In this document: one piece after another, positions 27,132 through 35,657 of the stretch
Layout of the letters: each line of letters opens with the position of its first letter
How positions within the stretch are numbered: position 1 is the first letter of the stretch
DNA from: Bacteroidota bacterium
GTDB taxonomy: Bacteria > Bacteroidota > Bacteroidia > Sphingobacteriales > Sphingobacteriaceae
Length of the DNA: 64,000 bases
Reading direction: 5' to 3'
Assembly: GCA_018266915.1 (NCBI GenBank)
Contig: JAFDZM010000098.1
Span: 62,001-126,000 of the forward strand
Program-made: the position numbers and the translations under genes
Notes under the pieces: generated by a model
What the model was told of the DNA's origin: nothing
What the model saw: only the letters and a program-made list of their open reading frames with translations
Databases searched by the model: none

Positions 27132-29003
27132 TTATTTCTCAAACCTTTCGGCTAATTCATTCATGGTAAATGTACTGATAACAGGCTTACCATTCAAAGC
27201 AAGATTCGGCATCTGGCAGGCAAAAAGCTGATCGATCAGTAAGTTCATTTCTTCAAGCGATAACTTTGCGCCAGCCTTGATCGCTCCATTACGGGCAAGC
27301 GACCGTGCCAGGTTATCGCGTTTATCCAATTTCACGATGGCGAGGTTATTTTTAAAACCCTCCAATAAGTGTTCCAGTAAAGCATGTTCTGCTACATTAC
27401 ACAAATCGGCGGGGATACCTTCCACTACCACTGTGTTTTTACCAAACTCGCGTATATCAAATCCAAGTCCGCGGATATCCGGCAAAAGCTCTTTCAGCAA
27501 TTCAAAATCGCCCGCGTTCAGAGTAACCGTTTGCGGAAACAAGCTTTGCTGACTGGTTCCTGAATGGTTATCCAGTTGCTGCAAAAAACGTTCATACAAT
27601 ACCCTTTCGTGTGCTGCCTGTTGATTGATCAGCATAAAACCTGATTTGATCTGCGAAAGGATGTACCGGTTATGTATCTGGAACAATTGCCGCTCACTCG
27701 ATTTGCTTACTTCCTGCTCCTGAACCGGAATAGTTACCTCCGCATGCATTTCTTGTTGAACGGATTCTTCACGTTTGGCGATCTCATACAAAGTATCCCA
27801 GTTTTGTGGGATAGGTGTGCGACGATGATCGCTTACGTCGTGGGTATAAGAATGCGTTGATGAACGCTCACTCTTTGGAGCCTGCGGTTCATTGGCAAAC
27901 GGGTTAAAATCCGGATTGAACGAAATAGTCGGTTGAACTATTTGTTCCAGCGGCTTTTCGGTGATCAAATGCCCGATACTATTTTCCTGGTCAAAATCCA
28001 GCGTCGGCGTAATGTTATATTTTCCCAGGGAGCGTTTTACCGCCGAGCGGATGATCGCATAGATCGATTTCTCATCCTGGTATTTTATTTCAGTTTTAGT
28101 CGGATGTACATTGATATCGATTTTTGAAGGATCGATATCGATGAATAATACATACAATGGGTAACTTTCGTCTGGCAGCAATTCTTCAAAAGCTGTCAGC
28201 ACTGCATGGTTCAGGTAAGCATCCTTTATAAAGCGGTTATTCACAAAAAAGAATTGCTCACCGCGTGTCTTTTTAGCGAACTCCGGTTTACCTACAAATC
28301 CATGTAGTTTAATAATAGATGTATCCTCCTCAACAGGCACCAGTCGCTGGTTATAATTATTCCCAAAAAGGTGAATAATTCGTTGCTTTAACGATGCGCC
28401 AGGCAAATGAAAAACCTCCTGCCCATTATGATGCATCGAGAAAAATATATTCGGATTGGCCAGCACGACACGCTGAAATTCATCTACAATGTGACGCATT
28501 TCAACAGGATCGCTCTTTAAGAAATTACGCCGCGCAGGTGTATTGTAAAACAAGTTTTTTACACATATTGATGTGCCCGCAGTAGTTGAACAGGCTTGCT
28601 GACTTATTACGTCCGAACCTTCAATCAGTAGGCAGGTACCCAATTCATCCTCATGACGACGGGTTTTTAATTCTACCTGTGCAATCGCCGCTATCGAAGC
28701 CATGGCCTCGCCACGGAAACCCATAGTGCGTATGGCAAACAAGTCTTCCGCTTTTCGTATTTTGGAAGTAGCGTGACGCTCAAAGCACATGCGCGCATCG
28801 GTCACGCTCATCCCGCAGCCATTATCGATCACCTGTATCAGTGATTTCCCTGCATCTTTCAGTATCAATTGTATTTTATCCGCTCCGGCATCTATCGCAT
28901 TCTCGATCAGCTCCTTTACTGCCGACGCGGGCCTTTGCACTACCTCTCCTGCTGCAATCTGGTTGGCTACCGAATCTGGTAAAAGCTGAATTATATCTGG
29001 CAT
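27132..29003 (-). CDS. mutL: DNA mismatch repair protein MutL
   Basis: 623 residues. GHKL ATPase head with VKELIENAIDAGAD, DNGCGM and RTMGFRGEAMASIAAIA, the transducer domain with TRGEQFFFVNNRFI and IDINVHPTK, and a C-terminal dimerisation domain from about residue 440 (RQLFQIHNRYILSQIKSG). No DQHAxxE endonuclease motif is seen; the equivalent reads INQQAAHERVLYERF, close to the DQHAAHERILYE form. First gene of a mutL-rhomboid-rhomboid-EEP operon. Confidence 0.96.
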   Translation of the reverse strand: MPDIIQLLPDSVANQIAAGEVVQRPASAVKELIENAIDAGADKIQLILKDAGKSLIQVIDNGCGMSVTDARMCFERHATSKIRKAEDLFAIRTMGFRGEAMASIAAIAQVELKTRRHEDELGTCLLIEGSDVISQQACSTTAGTSICVKNLFYNTPARRNFLKSDPVEMRHIVDEFQRVVLANPNIFFSMHHNGQEVFHLPGASLKQRIIHLFGNNYNQRLVPVEEDTSIIKLHGFVGKPEFAKKTRGEQFFFVNNRFIKDAYLNHAVLTAFEELLPDESYPLYVLFIDIDPSKIDINVHPTKTEIKYQDEKSIYAIIRSAVKRSLGKYNITPTLDFDQENSIGHLITEKPLEQIVQPTISFNPDFNPFANEPQAPKSERSSTHSYTHDVSDHRRTPIPQNWDTLYEIAKREESVQQEMHAEVTIPVQEQEVSKSSERQLFQIHNRYILSQIKSGFMLINQQAAHERVLYERFLQQLDNHSGTSQQSLFPQTVTLNAGDFELLKELLPDIRGLGFDIREFGKNTVVVEGIPADLCNVAEHALLEHLLEGFKNNLAIVKLDKRDNLARSLARNGAIKAGAKLSLEEMNLLIDQLFACQMPNLALNGKPVISTFTMNELAERFEK

Positions 29004-29025
29004 TTAATCAATTTCCCTTCTCAGC

Positions 29026-29047
29026 CCGTCCGCTAGCTAGCGGACGG
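29026..29047. repeat. Perfect 22-bp palindrome (GTCCGCTAGCTAGCGGAC core)
   Basis: Fully self-complementary over 29026-29047, directly upstream of mutL. The core TCCGCTAGCTAGCGGA recurs with one change as TCCGCTAGCCAGCGGA at 50376-50391, so it is a dispersed short palindrome. Confidence 0.65.
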
Positions 29048-29149
29048 ATCATTTATGATGCTAAATTAAATATTTGAGCGGATAACTTTAAGTTTTGCCT
29101 ATGGTATATATACTATATGGCAATAAGTCGCTCATTATTATATTGGTGT

Positions 29150-29460
29150 GACAGATTTGGGTGATTGGTCACTGGTCATTTGTCATTGGTGATATTCTTA
29201 CTGATGACTTCCGCGTATCTATGCCTCCATGATTTACCCCATCGGGGTCAAATGTTGGTAGAAAAGGTATAAGCCACATGTTTGCTCCGTAGGTGCAACA
29301 CCTTTTCGCCATTCCTATTTGAAATGCATGTTAGTGTATTGCACCTACGGAGCAAAAAATCTATTTCAATTATTATTTCTACCAACATTTGGCTCCTAAC
29401 GGAGCCTGTTTATTAATTCATTCCTATATCCGGCGACCTAATGACTAATGACAATTAACA
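29150..29460. mobile_element. Nested-palindrome element (GCTCC type) bordered by GTCATTGGTCA words
   Basis: The core 29233-29407 has outer perfect 16-base arms (29249-29264 and 29376-29391, CAAATGTTGGTAGAAA) and inner perfect 18-base arms (29281-29298 and 29339-29356, TTTGCTCCGTAGGTGCAA). Small hairpins stand on both sides (ACCCCATCGGGGT and GGCTCCTAACGGAGCC). Outside this lie GGTCACTGGTCATTTGTCA words (29155-29190) and their complements near 29437-29452. No gene is present from 29004 to 29525. Confidence 0.6.
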
Positions 29461-29525
29461 AATTGAACTTGCTGCTACAACATAATATGCAGATAATTGT
29501 ATATCTGTAAAACCTACGCTTGCCA

Positions 29526-31163
29526 ATGAAAAAACTTTCGCCTCTGCTGCTGTTGTTTTTATTTGCCGCCTGCACCAAACAACAGGACTTCAATGCTGAT
29601 CTGCTGGTAAAAAATGCCGTAGTCTATACTGTTGATGCTAAATTTTCTGTTGCGGATGCATTTGTGGTGAAGGGCGGAAAAATCATCGCGGTAGGTAAGG
29701 CTGATTCATTGGAAAGCATCTACAAAGCTCATCAAGTGGTTGATGCCGGTGGTAAACCGGTTTACCCGGGCTTTATCGATGCCCACTCCCATTTTTATGA
29801 ATACGGGTTAGGATTACAGGAAGTAAACCTGGACAGCACCAAAAGTTGGGACGAGATTGTCGATTCGGTGTTGGCAAATGCAAAACGTAGTCCGGATGGC
29901 TGGTTAATTGGCCGGGGCTGGGATCAAAATAAATGGAAGGTTAAGCAGTTCCCCACTAAAGATAAACTGGATAAACTATTTCCGGTGAGGCCTGTTCTGC
30001 TTACCCGTGTGGATGGGCATGCCGCTATTGCTAACCAGGCCGCTTTAAACCTGGCCGGGGTAAAACCGGGGCAAACTATTACCGGTGGCGAGATTGAAAC
30101 AGTAAAAGGAAAACTCACGGGTATTTTGGTCGATAATGCTGTAGGAATAGTTACCCGTAAAATACCCGCGCCCACAGATCAGGAAACTGAAGATGCCTTC
30201 TTGTTCGCCCAAAGAAATTGTTTTGCTGACGGGCTGACAACGGTCTCCGACTGCGGTCTACCTTATACCATGGTAAGCACCATTGCCCAGTTACAACATA
30301 AGGGCTCGCTTAAAATGCGTATGTATGTGCTTCTTTCGGATCGAAAGGAAAACTATGATTACCTGTTCAAGCGCGGCATATTCAAAACGCCGGGCCTGGA
30401 TGTGCGGGGATTTAAGGTATATGCTGATGGTGCGCTGGGTTCGCGTGGGGCATGTTTATTACAGCCTTATGATGACCAGAAAAATTGGAAAGGATTTTTG
30501 TTAAGCGATCAAAAGCATTTCCAGGAAGTAGCTGATAAAATTGCGTCAAAAGGATTCCAAATGTGCACACATTGTATTGGCGATTCGGCCAATCGTGTTA
30601 TCCTGAAAATTTATGCAAGCGTATTAAAGGGCAAAAACGACCGTCGCTGGAGAATAGAACATGCCCAGGTAATAGCGCCGGAGGATTTTCATTATTTTGG
30701 TGATTACAATATCATTCCGTCAGTACAGCCTACCCACGCCACATCCGATATGCGCTGGGCTGGGGCACGCTTAGGTGAAAAACGATTAAAAACAGCTTAC
30801 GCCTATAACCAATTGCTAAAGCAAAATGGCTGGCTGCCACTTGGAACGGATTTCCCCGTAGAGAATATCAGTCCTATTTATACGTTCTATGCAGCAGTGG
30901 AACGTAAAGACCTGAAAGGCTATCCTGAAGGAGGGTTTCAGCCCGAAAATGCAATAGGTCGTGCCGATGCATTAAGAGGAATGACCATATGGGCCGCAAA
31001 GGCACAATTTGAAGAAAAAGAAAAAGGCAGTATTGAACCCGGTAAATTTGCCGATTTTGTGATATTGGATAACGATATCATGAAGGTGAAAGGCTCAGAC
31101 CTGCCAAATGTTAAAGTGTTAAAAACCTACGTCAACGGAGAAAATGTATATGAGAAAAAATAA
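29526..31163 (+). CDS. Amidohydrolase family lipoprotein (YtcJ-like)
   Basis: 545 residues from ATG 29526 (the TTG 6 bp earlier is less likely). The lipoprotein signal MKKLSPLLLLFLFAACTKQQ has lipobox Cys16. Metal-site and fold motifs of the Amidohydro_3 group: GFIDAHSHFYEYG, DGHAAIANQAAL, YADGALGSRGACL, CTHCIGDSANR, RIEHAQVI and GTDFPVENI. Envelope-tethered metal-dependent hydrolase of unknown amide or ester substrate. Overlaps the next gene by 20 bp, a strong sign of a linked role. Confidence 0.9.
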   Translation: MKKLSPLLLLFLFAACTKQQDFNADLLVKNAVVYTVDAKFSVADAFVVKGGKIIAVGKADSLESIYKAHQVVDAGGKPVYPGFIDAHSHFYEYGLGLQEVNLDSTKSWDEIVDSVLANAKRSPDGWLIGRGWDQNKWKVKQFPTKDKLDKLFPVRPVLLTRVDGHAAIANQAALNLAGVKPGQTITGGEIETVKGKLTGILVDNAVGIVTRKIPAPTDQETEDAFLFAQRNCFADGLTTVSDCGLPYTMVSTIAQLQHKGSLKMRMYVLLSDRKENYDYLFKRGIFKTPGLDVRGFKVYADGALGSRGACLLQPYDDQKNWKGFLLSDQKHFQEVADKIASKGFQMCTHCIGDSANRVILKIYASVLKGKNDRRWRIEHAQVIAPEDFHYFGDYNIIPSVQPTHATSDMRWAGARLGEKRLKTAYAYNQLLKQNGWLPLGTDFPVENISPIYTFYAAVERKDLKGYPEGGFQPENAIGRADALRGMTIWAAKAQFEEKEKGSIEPGKFADFVILDNDIMKVKGSDLPNVKVLKTYVNGENVYEKK

Positions 31164-32985
31164 ATGGAGATTTTGTCTCCTTGCGCTTTCAGGATTTATA
31201 TTAGTTCATTCGGCCTGCGCACAAAATCCCCCTTTAATTGGTCAAGCCTTTGTTAACGAAGAAAAAGCAGTAGAAAAATCAACCGTCTTACTGAATAATG
31301 GCCAAAACCAGATCCCCCTAAAGGAACTGGGACAGCTTACTATTGCCAGTATTCATTTCTCATACCCTTATGCAGCGGTGTTCGATAGTCTTTTGAACAA
31401 GTACAGCGGTATCCAATCATTCGACGGGATGGCTTATGTGGGCCTGCCTGGTCAGGGTGTTTTAGATTTCGACACTAAGCTCTACAATACATTAATTGTC
31501 CAGCTTACAGATGCCGATATGGCAAACCCGCAGATCATAAGTTTTATTGCCGAAAATCGAAGGTCGAAAAACCTGGTGATTGCCTATTTTGGTGATGGCA
31601 GTTCATTAGCCAAACTGGAGAATATTAATTCACCGATCATTTTTTCAAGAAAATCTTCGCCCGTTTCGGCAATGTTCAGTGCAGAAGCCATTTTTGGAGG
31701 TATAGCAATTACCCAAAACCTGGATAAAACTTATTCGCAGAAATACCGTGTAGGCACAGGCTTCACCACTACTAAAACCCGATTGCAGTACACTGTTCCG
31801 GAAGAAGTGGGCATCAATTCCGATAATTTAACTGAGATTGATAAAATCGCTTATGAGGCTATTGCTAACCAGGCAACACCAGGTTGTGTCGTATTAGTTG
31901 CAAAGGATGGCAAAGTGATTTTCAACAAAGCTTACGGCTATCATACTTACGACAGAACTATCCCGGATAAGATCACTGACATCTTTGATTTGGCTTCGGT
32001 GACCAAAATATCAGCTACAACCATCGAGAGCATGCGGCTAACAGAAGAAGGCCGATTAAATATAGATTCTACCATCGGTACCTATATTCCGATGGCTCGC
32101 AAAACCAATAAAAATGACATCAAGATAAGTGAGCTGCTGGAGCACCAGGCCGGTTTGATACCCGACATACAAACGTATGAAAAGCTGAAACCGACGGATA
32201 TCAGCACAGATTCATCAGCTGCTTATCCTACTAAAGTTGCATTGCACTTTTACCTGCGTAAAAACTATTTCCGTGATGTGATGTGGGCAGACATGCTGAA
32301 TTCACCTTTAAGAACCCGTGGACAATATGTTTACAGCGACCTAAGCATGTGTTTTATGAAGGAAATAGATGAATCGATCACTGCTATCCCGCTTAATGAA
32401 TACGTCCAGGAAAACTTTTATGATCCGCTGGGCATGCAGTTTACTGGTTTCTTACCTTACAAACGATTTCCAACTGACCGTATACCGCCTACCGAGAATG
32501 ACCAGGTTTTTCGCCATAGCCTGTTAGATGGCTATGTGCATGACCCTACCGCTGCTTTACTGGGTGGCGTCTCAGGGAATGCGGGCTTATTTGGATCATC
32601 TAATGACCTGGCTATATTATACCAAATGCTATTGAACCGTGGCACCTATGGTGGTGATCAGTATTTCAAACCTGAAACAGTTGATAAATTCACTGCCAAA
32701 CAATCAGATGTAAGTCGCCGTGGTTTAGGCTTCGACCGCTGGGATCCAATTGCCGACCGTCATTACCCGTCAAAACTGGCATCGCCAAAAACATTCGGGC
32801 ACACCGGCTTTACAGGTATCGGCGTTTGGGTCGATCCTACTTACAACCTGGTGTATATCTTCTTGTCAAATCGGGTGAATCCCAATGTGAGTGACAAACT
32901 TTCCAGCCTGAATATAAGGCCAAGAATACAAGATGTGGTTTACCAGGCTTTACAGAAGGGGTGCAATTGCCCGATGATGAATTAA
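31144..32985 (+). CDS. Secreted serine hydrolase: GH3 C-terminal-like domain fused to class C beta-lactamase domain
   Basis: 613 residues with a signal peptide (to HSACAQ). Residues about 38-205 look like the C-terminal domain of glycoside hydrolase family 3: EKAVEKSTVLLNNGQNQIPL matches the usual AxESxVLLKN…PL. Residues about 220-613 are a PF00144 serine hydrolase with SVTK (S285, K288) and YSD (Y397). Bacteroidota often carry a longer protein where a GH3 NagZ-like barrel precedes both parts; the barrel is missing here. Likely acts on peptidoglycan or a D-amino-acid ester (inference). Starts within the amidohydrolase gene. Confidence 0.82.
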   Translation: MYMRKNKWRFCLLALSGFILVHSACAQNPPLIGQAFVNEEKAVEKSTVLLNNGQNQIPLKELGQLTIASIHFSYPYAAVFDSLLNKYSGIQSFDGMAYVGLPGQGVLDFDTKLYNTLIVQLTDADMANPQIISFIAENRRSKNLVIAYFGDGSSLAKLENINSPIIFSRKSSPVSAMFSAEAIFGGIAITQNLDKTYSQKYRVGTGFTTTKTRLQYTVPEEVGINSDNLTEIDKIAYEAIANQATPGCVVLVAKDGKVIFNKAYGYHTYDRTIPDKITDIFDLASVTKISATTIESMRLTEEGRLNIDSTIGTYIPMARKTNKNDIKISELLEHQAGLIPDIQTYEKLKPTDISTDSSAAYPTKVALHFYLRKNYFRDVMWADMLNSPLRTRGQYVYSDLSMCFMKEIDESITAIPLNEYVQENFYDPLGMQFTGFLPYKRFPTDRIPPTENDQVFRHSLLDGYVHDPTAALLGGVSGNAGLFGSSNDLAILYQMLLNRGTYGGDQYFKPETVDKFTAKQSDVSRRGLGFDRWDPIADRHYPSKLASPKTFGHTGFTGIGVWVDPTYNLVYIFLSNRVNPNVSDKLSSLNIRPRIQDVVYQALQKGCNCPMMN

Positions 32986-33094
32986 AAGATGTGAATTATA
33001 GCCACCGACATCCGACTTCAGACATCTGACCCCATCAAATGATTTTACACAGCTATAACACTATTACCATAAATAGCTGTTAAACTTGCATCAA

Positions 33095-33152
33095 TGAAAC
33101 TATTGCACGCACACCTGCGACGCATTAAGGCTGGCAACGTGCGATAGTTTCA
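33095..33152 (+). promoter_or_regulatory. Stem-loop in the presumed bshA leader
   Basis: The 15-base arms TGAAACTATTGCACG (33095-33109) and CGTGCGATAGTTTCA (33138-33152) pair with a single G-U, around a 28-nt loop, ending 31 bp before the bshA ATG. There is no T-tract after it, so it is not a simple terminator. It could be an RNA leader structure or an operator. Confidence 0.4.
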
Positions 33153-33183
33153 TCACTACTTAGCAAGAGAGAAAACCAAACCA

Positions 33184-34326
33184 ATGAAGATCGGAATAGT
33201 ATGCTACCCCACATTTGGCGGTAGCGGGGTTGTTGCAACCGAACTGGGCAAGGCCCTCGCAGATCACGGTCACCAGGTGCACTTTGTCACCTATAACCAA
33301 CCTGCGCGACTCGATTTCTTTTCAGAGAACCTCTTTTATCACGAGGTTGCTGTATCTAAATACCCGCTTTTTGAATACCCACCCTACGAATTGGCTTTAG
33401 CAAGCCGTTTGGTTGATGTAGTGCGTTTCGAAAAGCTCGACATCCTGCACGTGCATTATGCCATCCCGCATGCTTCGGCTGCATTTATGGCAAAGCAGAT
33501 ATTGATGACCTACGGCATTTATATCCCGGTAGTCACTACACTGCACGGTACCGATATTACCCTTGTAGGCAAGGACAGGACCTATCAGCCTGTTGTTACC
33601 TTTTCCATTAACAAATCAGACGGAGTTACCGCGGTATCCGAGAATCTGCGTAAGGACACTTATGACTTCTTCGAGATAGAAAATGAGATCAGGGTGATCC
33701 CCAACTTTATCGATATGCAGCGCTTCAGTCTGAAAGCAAAGGATCACTTTAAAAAGGCAATAGCGCCTGCCGGCGAAAAAATATTGATCCATACTTCCAA
33801 CTTCCGTAAGGTAAAGCGTACAATGGATGTGATCAAGATATTTGCCAAGGTGATCGAGCGTATCCCATCAAAACTATTAATGGTAGGCGATGGCGGAGAG
33901 CGTTCGGAATGCGAGCAATTGGCCCGTGACCTAGGCGTTAGTGATAATGTGCGCTTCCTGGGCAAACAGGATGCGATAGAAGAAATTTTATCTGTTTCAG
34001 ACCTATTCCTGATGCCGTCACAATCAGAAAGCTTTGGTTTAGCGGCATTAGAGGCGATGGCCTGTAAAGTGCCTGTAGTAAGCTCAAACGCAGGCGGTTT
34101 ACCTGAGCTGAATGTCGATGGTGTAACCGGCTTCCTGAAAGAAATAGGCGACATTGACGGTATGGCTGAAAGTGCGATCTATATTTTGGAAGATGAGAAC
34201 CGCCTGAAAACATTTAAAGAAAACTCCCTGGCACGCGCTAAAGAATTCGATCTGTCTATTATATTGCCTGTTTACGAAAGCTATTATGCAGAGGTAATAG
34301 AGAAAAGCAGCGCGCAAATAGCTTAA
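33184..34326 (+). CDS. bshA: N-acetyl-alpha-D-glucosaminyl L-malate synthase (bacillithiol step 1)
   Basis: 380-residue GT4 glycosyltransferase joining UDP-GlcNAc to L-malate, the first step to bacillithiol. Family marks: IGIVCYPTFGGSGVVATELG (loop binding), HVHYAIPHASAA, TLHGTDITLVG, GVTAVSENLRKDTY, VIPNFID, and the nucleotide-sugar site PSQSESFGLAALEAMACKVP. Strong match over full length. No bshB or bshC is in the window. ytxJ at 46.5 kb is another bacillithiol-linked gene. Confidence 0.95.
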   Translation: MKIGIVCYPTFGGSGVVATELGKALADHGHQVHFVTYNQPARLDFFSENLFYHEVAVSKYPLFEYPPYELALASRLVDVVRFEKLDILHVHYAIPHASAAFMAKQILMTYGIYIPVVTTLHGTDITLVGKDRTYQPVVTFSINKSDGVTAVSENLRKDTYDFFEIENEIRVIPNFIDMQRFSLKAKDHFKKAIAPAGEKILIHTSNFRKVKRTMDVIKIFAKVIERIPSKLLMVGDGGERSECEQLARDLGVSDNVRFLGKQDAIEEILSVSDLFLMPSQSESFGLAALEAMACKVPVVSSNAGGLPELNVDGVTGFLKEIGDIDGMAESAIYILEDENRLKTFKENSLARAKEFDLSIILPVYESYYAEVIEKSSAQIA

Positions 34327-34352
34327 AGCAGAAAGCCCAAAGCTGAACGGCA

Positions 34353-34387
34353 AAGACTTACGAAGTTTTAAAAACTTCGTAAGTCTT
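34353..34387. terminator. Bidirectional terminator between converging bshA and lactonase genes
   Basis: Perfect 17-base arms with a one-base centre (arm AAGACTTACGAAGTTTT). The A/T-rich ends serve as U-tracts on either strand only weakly. Flanking words (AAAGCCCAAAGCTGAA) resemble those at 35555-35655. Confidence 0.6.
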
Positions 34388-34396
34388 ATCTAATAT

Positions 34397-35533
34397 TTAC
34401 TCAGTCGTAGTGAATTTCAAACAAACCGGATTACCTACATCGATCTTGTTGCCAATAAGGGAAAGTTTACCTGTAGCCTGGTCAATTCTGAAAACCAGTA
34501 TGCTATCGCTGTCCTGGTTGGCGACTAGAAGAAACTTACCAGATGGGTCGATGGCAAAATCGCGCGGGTTTTTACCATAACTGAGCTGGCGCTGAATAAA
34601 GCTGAGCTCTCCGGTTTCTTTATTGATGGCATAAACCAGCAACGCGCTTGCATCAAGGCGGTCTGAAGCATACAAGAAACGGCCATCAGGCGAGATATGT
34701 ATAGCAGCACCAGCGTTGGTTCCTTTAAATCCGGCAGGAAGCATACCTACACTTTGTACTTCTTTAGGGTCGCCACCGTTGAACTTATAAACGTTGATAG
34801 CACTACCCATTTCCTGCACCAAATACAAATATTTTTTATCTGGTGAAAAAACAAGATGCCGCGGACCATTGCCGGGCTTTACACTTATCGATGCCGGGTT
34901 AGCAGGCGATAAAGGTTTTTCATCCGATGGGTGGTAGCGGCAAATGTTTATTTTATCGGTACCCAGGTCCGTGTATAGCAAATATTTTTCATTAGGCGAA
35001 AACAAAGCTATATGCACATGCGGCCCTTCCTGGCGGTCGGCAATCGGGCCTTTACCCTGATCCTGGATGTTCTGTGAAACGGGTTGCAGAGAGCCATCTT
35101 TATTTATTGGAAGTACTGTCAAGTTACCGCTTGTATAGTTCGCCACAAACGCATTCTTACGATCTTCATCAACCGATATATAACATGGGTCGGCGCCCTC
35201 AGACGATTGTTTATTTAAAAGCTTTAGTTGGCCCAGGTTAGGCTCGAATGTAAATGAGCTTACACCGCCATCTTTCCCGTCTTCATTCACAGCATAAACA
35301 AAGTGATTATCTTTTGAAACACACAAGTAACTCGGATTACTTACACCTTCAATCTGGCTCAGGTAAGCGAGTTTGCCTGTTTCAACATAAAAGCGGTAAA
35401 CCAGTATGCCTTTGCTTTTGCCTTTGGTGTAAGTACCTATTAGCAGGTCATAAGTGGATGGCGTCTTGTCTTTCTTTTGTGCATAAGTAAGCACTGGAAA
35501 TGCCAAGGCGAGAATTAAAAGAAGTTTTTTCAT
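34397..35533 (-). CDS. Exported 6-phosphogluconolactonase-like lactonase (seven-bladed propeller)
   Basis: 378 residues, signal peptide (to FPVLTYAQ). Seven-bladed propeller of the YbhE/PF10282 lactonase family: LIGTYTKGKSKGILVYRF, SNPSYLCVSKDNHFVYAVNE, GADPCYISVDEDRKNAFVANY, EGPHVHIALFSPNEKYLLYTDLG, GNGPRHLVFSPDKKYLYLVQE, KNPRDFAIDPSGKFLLVANQ. Because it is exported, the substrate is probably not cytoplasmic 6-phosphogluconolactone but a periplasmic lactone (inference). Confidence 0.85.
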   Translation of the reverse strand: MKKLLLILALAFPVLTYAQKKDKTPSTYDLLIGTYTKGKSKGILVYRFYVETGKLAYLSQIEGVSNPSYLCVSKDNHFVYAVNEDGKDGGVSSFTFEPNLGQLKLLNKQSSEGADPCYISVDEDRKNAFVANYTSGNLTVLPINKDGSLQPVSQNIQDQGKGPIADRQEGPHVHIALFSPNEKYLLYTDLGTDKINICRYHPSDEKPLSPANPASISVKPGNGPRHLVFSPDKKYLYLVQEMGSAINVYKFNGGDPKEVQSVGMLPAGFKGTNAGAAIHISPDGRFLYASDRLDASALLVYAINKETGELSFIQRQLSYGKNPRDFAIDPSGKFLLVANQDSDSILVFRIDQATGKLSLIGNKIDVGNPVCLKFTTTE

Positions 35534-35607
35534 TTTTAGGATGGTTATTTTGTAAAGCTAAAAGCTTAAGGCGAAAAGTCCAAAGCTTTATGTATAAACC
35601 AACCGGA

Positions 35608-35644
35608 AATAAAAAAGTCCAGAGCTTTTTGCTTCGGACTTTTC
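35608..35644 (-). terminator. Terminator of the pseudouridine synthase gene
   Basis: Read on the minus strand: AAAAGTCCGAAGC, loop AAAAA, GCTCTGGACTTTTTT, 14 bp after the stop. Stem has one mismatch and one G-U. The wider spacer 35560-35655 repeats AAAGTCCAAAGC-like words. Confidence 0.6.
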
Positions 35645-35657
35645 TGCTTTTCGCTTA

